A DNA stretch of 64,000 bases. It comes from Rhodobacteraceae bacterium 63075. Its GTDB lineage: Bacteria > Pseudomonadota > Alphaproteobacteria > Rhodobacterales > Rhodobacteraceae. The DNA is taken from the NCBI GenBank assembly GCA_003417655.1, contig QVMW01000003.1, positions 145,507 to 209,506 of the forward strand, read 5' to 3'. Position 1 is the stretch's first letter; each line of letters opens with the position of its first letter. Below, piece after piece: positions 60,843 to 64,000 of the stretch. The position numbers and the translations under genes were made by a program. Below the pieces are notes generated by a model. That model searched no databases. It saw only the letters and a list, made by a program, of their open reading frames with translations, and was not told the DNA's origin.

Positions 60843-62837
60843 TCAGAAGATAAAGTCCGCGCTGCCGAGATCGGCGATATTCACCCCGATCAGGGTGATG
60901 GTGTTGCCGCCGCCGGTGCTGATCACCACGTCGGACCCGGATTGAATCGCGTCTCCCGAGGCGCCGGAGCCGAGGTTGAGGCTGCCGAGGCTCATGCCAG
61001 CCAGGCCGCTCAGATCGATCTGCTCGAAGTCGTTGAACGCGTCGAAATCGGCGATCGTGTCCTGGCCGTGACCCTCGTTGAACACGAAGGTGTCGGCGTT
61101 GAAGTCGCCGTAGATCAGGTCGTTGCCAGCGCCGGAATCGATCGTGTCGAAGCCCGCGTTGCCGCCGATCGTGTCGTCGCCGCTGCCGGCTTCGACCACG
61201 TCATTGCCCTGGCCGCCGAAGAAACGGGTCGCTTCCGTGCCGCCGCCCTGCATCGTGTCGTTGCCGGTGCCGCCGAAGAAGGTGCCGATGCCGGAATTGT
61301 CGATGAGCAGGTCATCATCCGCGCCGCCGAACAGGCGGTCGAAGCCGGCACCGCCATAGATCGTGTCGTTGCCTTCGTCGCCATAGAGGTTGTCGGCCTG
61401 GTTGCCGCCGTCGATCCAGTCATCGCCGGTGCCGCCGAGCAGCAGGTCATAGCCGCCGTCGCCGAACATGGTGTCATTGCCGGCGCCGCCTTCGGCCCCG
61501 TCGACCGATGTGCCGAAATTCGTCCCGGCGCGGATCAGATCGTCGCCGTCGCCGCCGAAGAGCCGGTCGGCCCCGCTGTCGCCGAAAAGCGAGTCATTGC
61601 CTGCGTCGCCGTACAGATGGTCGGTGCCGTCGCCGCCGACGATCTGGTCATTGCCGCCGCCGCCATAAAGACGGTCCGCATTGCCCTCGCCGTCGATCGT
61701 GTCGTTGCCCAGTCCGCCTTCGATCGTGTCGAAGCCGAAGCCCCCGAGGAGGCTGTTGTCGCCGTCGTCGCCCGTGAAATGATCCGCACCCCATCCACCG
61801 ATCAGATGTTGAATGTTGTAGAAGGCATCCTCACCCGAGTCCGCGCCAGTAGCGTAAACATACATGCTGCCATTCCACACGCCCGCGACGAGCGTTGCCG
61901 TGACTCCGGAGAAAACATCGGCATATGACACCGTATTGCTCCCCGCTTCGGGATCACCCGAGTAACTGCCCCCGTAGAGACGGTCATTCCCCGCGCCGCC
62001 CATGACGGTGTCATCACCGGCACCGCCAAAAACGGCATCGTCACCCGCTCCACCGAACACCATGTCATCGCCACGAAAGCCGGAAACACTGTCGTCGCCC
62101 GCGCCCGCATCTATCACGTCAGACAGGCTCGTGCCGAATATTTCGGAAGCTGCATCGCCCCAAGTCTGAATCACGATCTGGTTCAACGCGTCATATCCGA
62201 AATCCGTAACACCGCCGGTGGCGGACGGGACGAAACTTGGTGCGCCATAAAGATGCTCGGTCGCCTCGACATCGAAAAGGCCCAGTGTGCTGATGTTCCC
62301 ACGATCATAGGACATGACAGTGTATGTGCCATTATCATAGGCATCGAGAAGCTGGACATCGCCGTCAAACGGGTGTTCGAGGCCGATCGCATGGCCGATC
62401 TCGTGCATCATCAGATCCAGATCAACCCGGTTCAGCCTGGCCGAATTGAAAAAAATGTCCCCCGAAATCTCAGATTCGTAACTCGAATATTCGCTCACAG
62501 ACCTGCTTGGATAGTATCCAAACCCAGTAAAATCAATCGGCGGGTCGTTTTGAGCGAACTCGAAGTTGCCCATGCGTATATCGCCTTCGCCAGGGGCGAC
62601 CTCGACAAAGGTGATCCCACTTGCCGCTGCCCAGATATCGAAGGCCTGCACTGCCAGCTGCTCCATCTGGCTCGAGTAGGCCGAGAAAGAGTCTATGAAG
62701 TCCTGCGAGTAGATATCTCCGAGATAGTCCTGCGCCTCCGTCTCGAAAGAGTAGGTCACGACAGTCGGCGCGCCATCGGCGCCAGACCAGCTTTGACCCG
62801 ATAGGATAGCCGAGAAATCATCGACGAATTCAACCAT
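60843..62837 (-). CDS. Serralysin-like M10 metalloprotease with RTX repeats
   Basis: 664-residue secreted zinc protease. The catalytic motif HEIGHAIGLEH (HExxHxxGxxH) is at residues 145-155 and the Met-turn VMSYD at 174-178, both diagnostic of metzincins of the serralysin group. Residues about 238-590 carry many RTX nonapeptides (GGxGxDxxx, e.g. GGAGDDTVMGGAGND), which bind calcium. The C-terminal 80 residues, FNEGHGQDTIADFD, form the M10_C secretion domain. The ATG at 62837 has GAGAGG upstream; a GTG two codons earlier is a possible start. No inhibitor gene is seen. Likely exported by the type I system next door. Confidence 0.95.
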   Translation of the reverse strand: MVEFVDDFSAILSGQSWSGADGAPTVVTYSFETEAQDYLGDIYSQDFIDSFSAYSSQMEQLAVQAFDIWAAASGITFVEVAPGEGDIRMGNFEFAQNDPPIDFTGFGYYPSRSVSEYSSYESEISGDIFFNSARLNRVDLDLMMHEIGHAIGLEHPFDGDVQLLDAYDNGTYTVMSYDRGNISTLGLFDVEATEHLYGAPSFVPSATGGVTDFGYDALNQIVIQTWGDAASEIFGTSLSDVIDAGAGDDSVSGFRGDDMVFGGAGDDAVFGGAGDDTVMGGAGNDRLYGGSYSGDPEAGSNTVSYADVFSGVTATLVAGVWNGSMYVYATGADSGEDAFYNIQHLIGGWGADHFTGDDGDNSLLGGFGFDTIEGGLGNDTIDGEGNADRLYGGGGNDQIVGGDGTDHLYGDAGNDSLFGDSGADRLFGGDGDDLIRAGTNFGTSVDGAEGGAGNDTMFGDGGYDLLLGGTGDDWIDGGNQADNLYGDEGNDTIYGGAGFDRLFGGADDDLLIDNSGIGTFFGGTGNDTMQGGGTEATRFFGGQGNDVVEAGSGDDTIGGNAGFDTIDSGAGNDLIYGDFNADTFVFNEGHGQDTIADFDAFNDFEQIDLSGLAGMSLGSLNLGSGASGDAIQSGSDVVISTGGGNTITLIGVNIADLGSADFIF
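61073..62123 (-). repeat. RTX nonapeptide array in the protease gene
   Basis: Coding repeats of nine codons with G-G-x-G-x-D pattern, at least fifteen recognisable copies in several blocks separated by non-repeat stretches (for example the segment around YADVFSGVTATLVAG). Parallel beta-roll calcium-binding repeats, a signature of type I exported proteins. Confidence 0.85.
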
Positions 62838-63020
62838 TGTCACACCTCTCGGACCTCAAATATATCAATCATTTGGATCCACCGATTAATAACTTGAACT
62901 TCCCTGACCATATCGGCTTCCCGCTCAGCGTAAATATCGCCGGTCATCCCGCAACAGGCCTTTTCGCGACACCAACGCGCTCTGACGAGAGCTGAAATCA
63001 TCATCTCAAACCTGCGCGGC

Positions 63021-63857
63021 TTACGTAAGAAAAGGCGCCGCCTTCATCGTGTCCGGAACATCCGCGCCGAGACGGCTCAGGATTGTCGGTGCAAGCTGGA
63101 GCTGGCTGATTTCCGCGCTTGGCTCGGGCCCCTTGCCTTCCCCGAAATAATAGAGCGCCGAGAGCTGCTGCAGATCGCTGCGCCCGCCATGATGGCCGCG
63201 GTCGTCCTGGCCGTGGTCTGCGGTCACGATCACCTCGTAGCCCATCTGCCGCCAGCGCGGGATGAAAGGCGCCAGCATTTCATCCATGACGAAACAGGCA
63301 TGATCCATCTCGTGACTCTCGTGCTGAAAGCGGTGCCCCATGCTGTCGAGCGTGCAGGTGTGCAGCATCCCGTAGTCCAGACCAAAGCGCAGGCAGAGAT
63401 TGGTGAGCGTTCCGAAGAGGTCCACGTCCGAGGGCGTCATCTGGTTCGCTGCGCCATAGCCCGTCATGGTGTGAAAGCGCCCGTGGTTGATCGTCTCCGC
63501 CTCCGGCTCGTCATATTCCACGTCCCGGACGAAATCGAAGGGGTGGCGGTTGAAGAACTGGCTCCAGAAGGAATGCGCCACCGCCCCGGTCACGCCGCCG
63601 CCCGCGCGCACCGCGCTGAAGACATCCGGCTCTTTCAGCCGGAAGACATTGCCATTGCCGGTGCAGCCGTGCTGCTGCGGGCTCACGCCAGTGTGGATCG
63701 AGGCATAGCAGCTCGCCGAGATCGAGGGCAGCACCGAGCGGATCGCCCATTTCTGCGCGCTCCCCTCGTCCACCCAGCCTTCGAGATTGCCGAAGAGCCG
63801 CGAGAAATTGCGCAGCGGCACGCCGTCAAGAATGATGAGCAGCAATTTGCGTTTCAT
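63021..63857 (-). CDS. Alkaline-phosphatase-superfamily hydrolase (phosphodiesterase/nucleotide pyrophosphatase type)
   Basis: 278-residue soluble enzyme of the alkaline phosphatase superfamily. It begins MKRKLLLIILDGVPLRNF, with the metal-ligand D11; SVLPSISASCYASIHTGVSPQQHG holds the nucleophile region (Ser/Thr) and TGNGNVF; the TADHGQDDRGHHGGRSD block contains the D-H-G metal ligands. This layout is that of type I phosphodiesterase/nucleotide pyrophosphatase proteins. The ATG at 63857 follows GAAGAGG. There is no signal peptide, so it is cytoplasmic. It stands alone at the window end; the substrate (phosphonate, nucleotide or sulfate ester) is unknown. Confidence 0.82.
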   Translation of the reverse strand: MKRKLLLIILDGVPLRNFSRLFGNLEGWVDEGSAQKWAIRSVLPSISASCYASIHTGVSPQQHGCTGNGNVFRLKEPDVFSAVRAGGGVTGAVAHSFWSQFFNRHPFDFVRDVEYDEPEAETINHGRFHTMTGYGAANQMTPSDVDLFGTLTNLCLRFGLDYGMLHTCTLDSMGHRFQHESHEMDHACFVMDEMLAPFIPRWRQMGYEVIVTADHGQDDRGHHGGRSDLQQLSALYYFGEGKGPEPSAEISQLQLAPTILSRLGADVPDTMKAAPFLT

Positions 63858-64000
63858 GGTCCTCTTCCCCTCTTCTCACGGCCGCGAACGCCCGCCTGCG
63901 GCCCACCCTACCGCCGCCGCCCCGCGACGCAAGCCCGACCTCGCGTCGAGAAAACGAAGCCGCCAAGACTGCGGTCCTGCCCTTTTTCTTGCTGAAAATA

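Noticed and set aside
61123..61798. Short plus-strand frames rich in Pro, Ser and Arg opposite the RTX region
   Set aside because: They arise from the repetitive GGxGxD codons read backwards, not from real genes.
58470..62123. Long repeat blocks as a CRISPR-like array
   Set aside because: The repeats are coding (Ig-like modules and RTX nonapeptides) without constant repeat and variable spacer units.

Overview
The window looks like chromosomal DNA of a marine-type alphaproteobacterium of the Rhodobacteraceae (Roseobacter group). The coding DNA is very GC-rich by eye and strongly prefers G/C at third codon positions. The gene set is typical of that family: a MipZ-type ATPase, a PHA granule locus with PhaR, phasin, PhaC and PhaZ, a homogentisate cluster with a DUF2783 partner, TRAP transport, ThyX, SdhE, DUF1194 proteins and an RTX/type I secretion locus. 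I see no rRNA, tRNA, CRISPR array, integrase or insertion sequence.

Layout. 1-2833 (minus): TRAP transporter, with the large permease cut by the window edge. 3015-4936: mipZ and an RNA methyltransferase, overlapping by one base. 5034-7494: a LysR regulator divergent from a secreted HExxH protein, then a DMT exporter. 7532-13696: the homogentisate block, a MarR regulator divergent from hmgA, fahA, an odd metallo-beta-lactamase-fold protein, an FAD hydroxylase and a DUF2783 protein. 14066-16644: a visibly less GC-rich island (LysE exporter, two small membrane proteins, TetR regulator with a clear operator, chorismate mutase). 16797-25110: a catabolic-looking region with an aromatic amino acid decarboxylase, HpcH/HpaI aldolase, GntR regulator, class I glutamine amidotransferase, cytochrome P450, glutamine-synthetase-like ligase, 2Fe-2S ferredoxin and DegT aminotransferase. 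Ligase plus amidotransferase plus oxygenase recalls gamma-glutamylated amine catabolism (Puu, aniline Tdn), but with a P450 as the oxygenase. It is my main candidate for an undescribed pathway.

25097-30656: LysR, phaR, phaP, phaC and phaZ, with five copies of the palindrome CTGC-N3-GCAG in the promoter gaps. 30679-36002: a small membrane protein, GNAT/FemAB-like transferase and a minus-strand run of hydrolases, VOC proteins and an MFS transporter. 36044-37990: thrS. 38191-40697: a bufferin (copper-binding RiPP) operon, DUF2282, DUF692, DUF2063 and DoxX, with a strong hairpin after the precursor gene. 40690-43288: ArsC-like protein, cold-shock protein with a structured leader, a cysteine-rich secreted protein, DUF2177 and thyX. 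43490-45802: a lipoprotein next to a Slam-type outer-membrane protein. 45847-50793: glyoxalase-type protein, two DUF1194 proteins, MarR-type regulator, sdhE, XRE regulator, aspartate aminotransferase and a conserved unknown. 51097-52467: MATE exporter. 53057-62837 (minus): a complete type I secretion system with an Ig-like repeat adhesin and a serralysin-like RTX metalloprotease. 63021-63857: an alkaline-phosphatase-superfamily hydrolase.

At the finest scale, several gene ends carry hairpins. Three 22-nt palindromes near the DMT and hmgA genes differ only by compensatory changes, and two intergenic copies of a hairpin plus a GGGATATTT-type tail follow the aldolase and ferredoxin genes. Functional calls rest on recognised motifs and context; no database search was possible.
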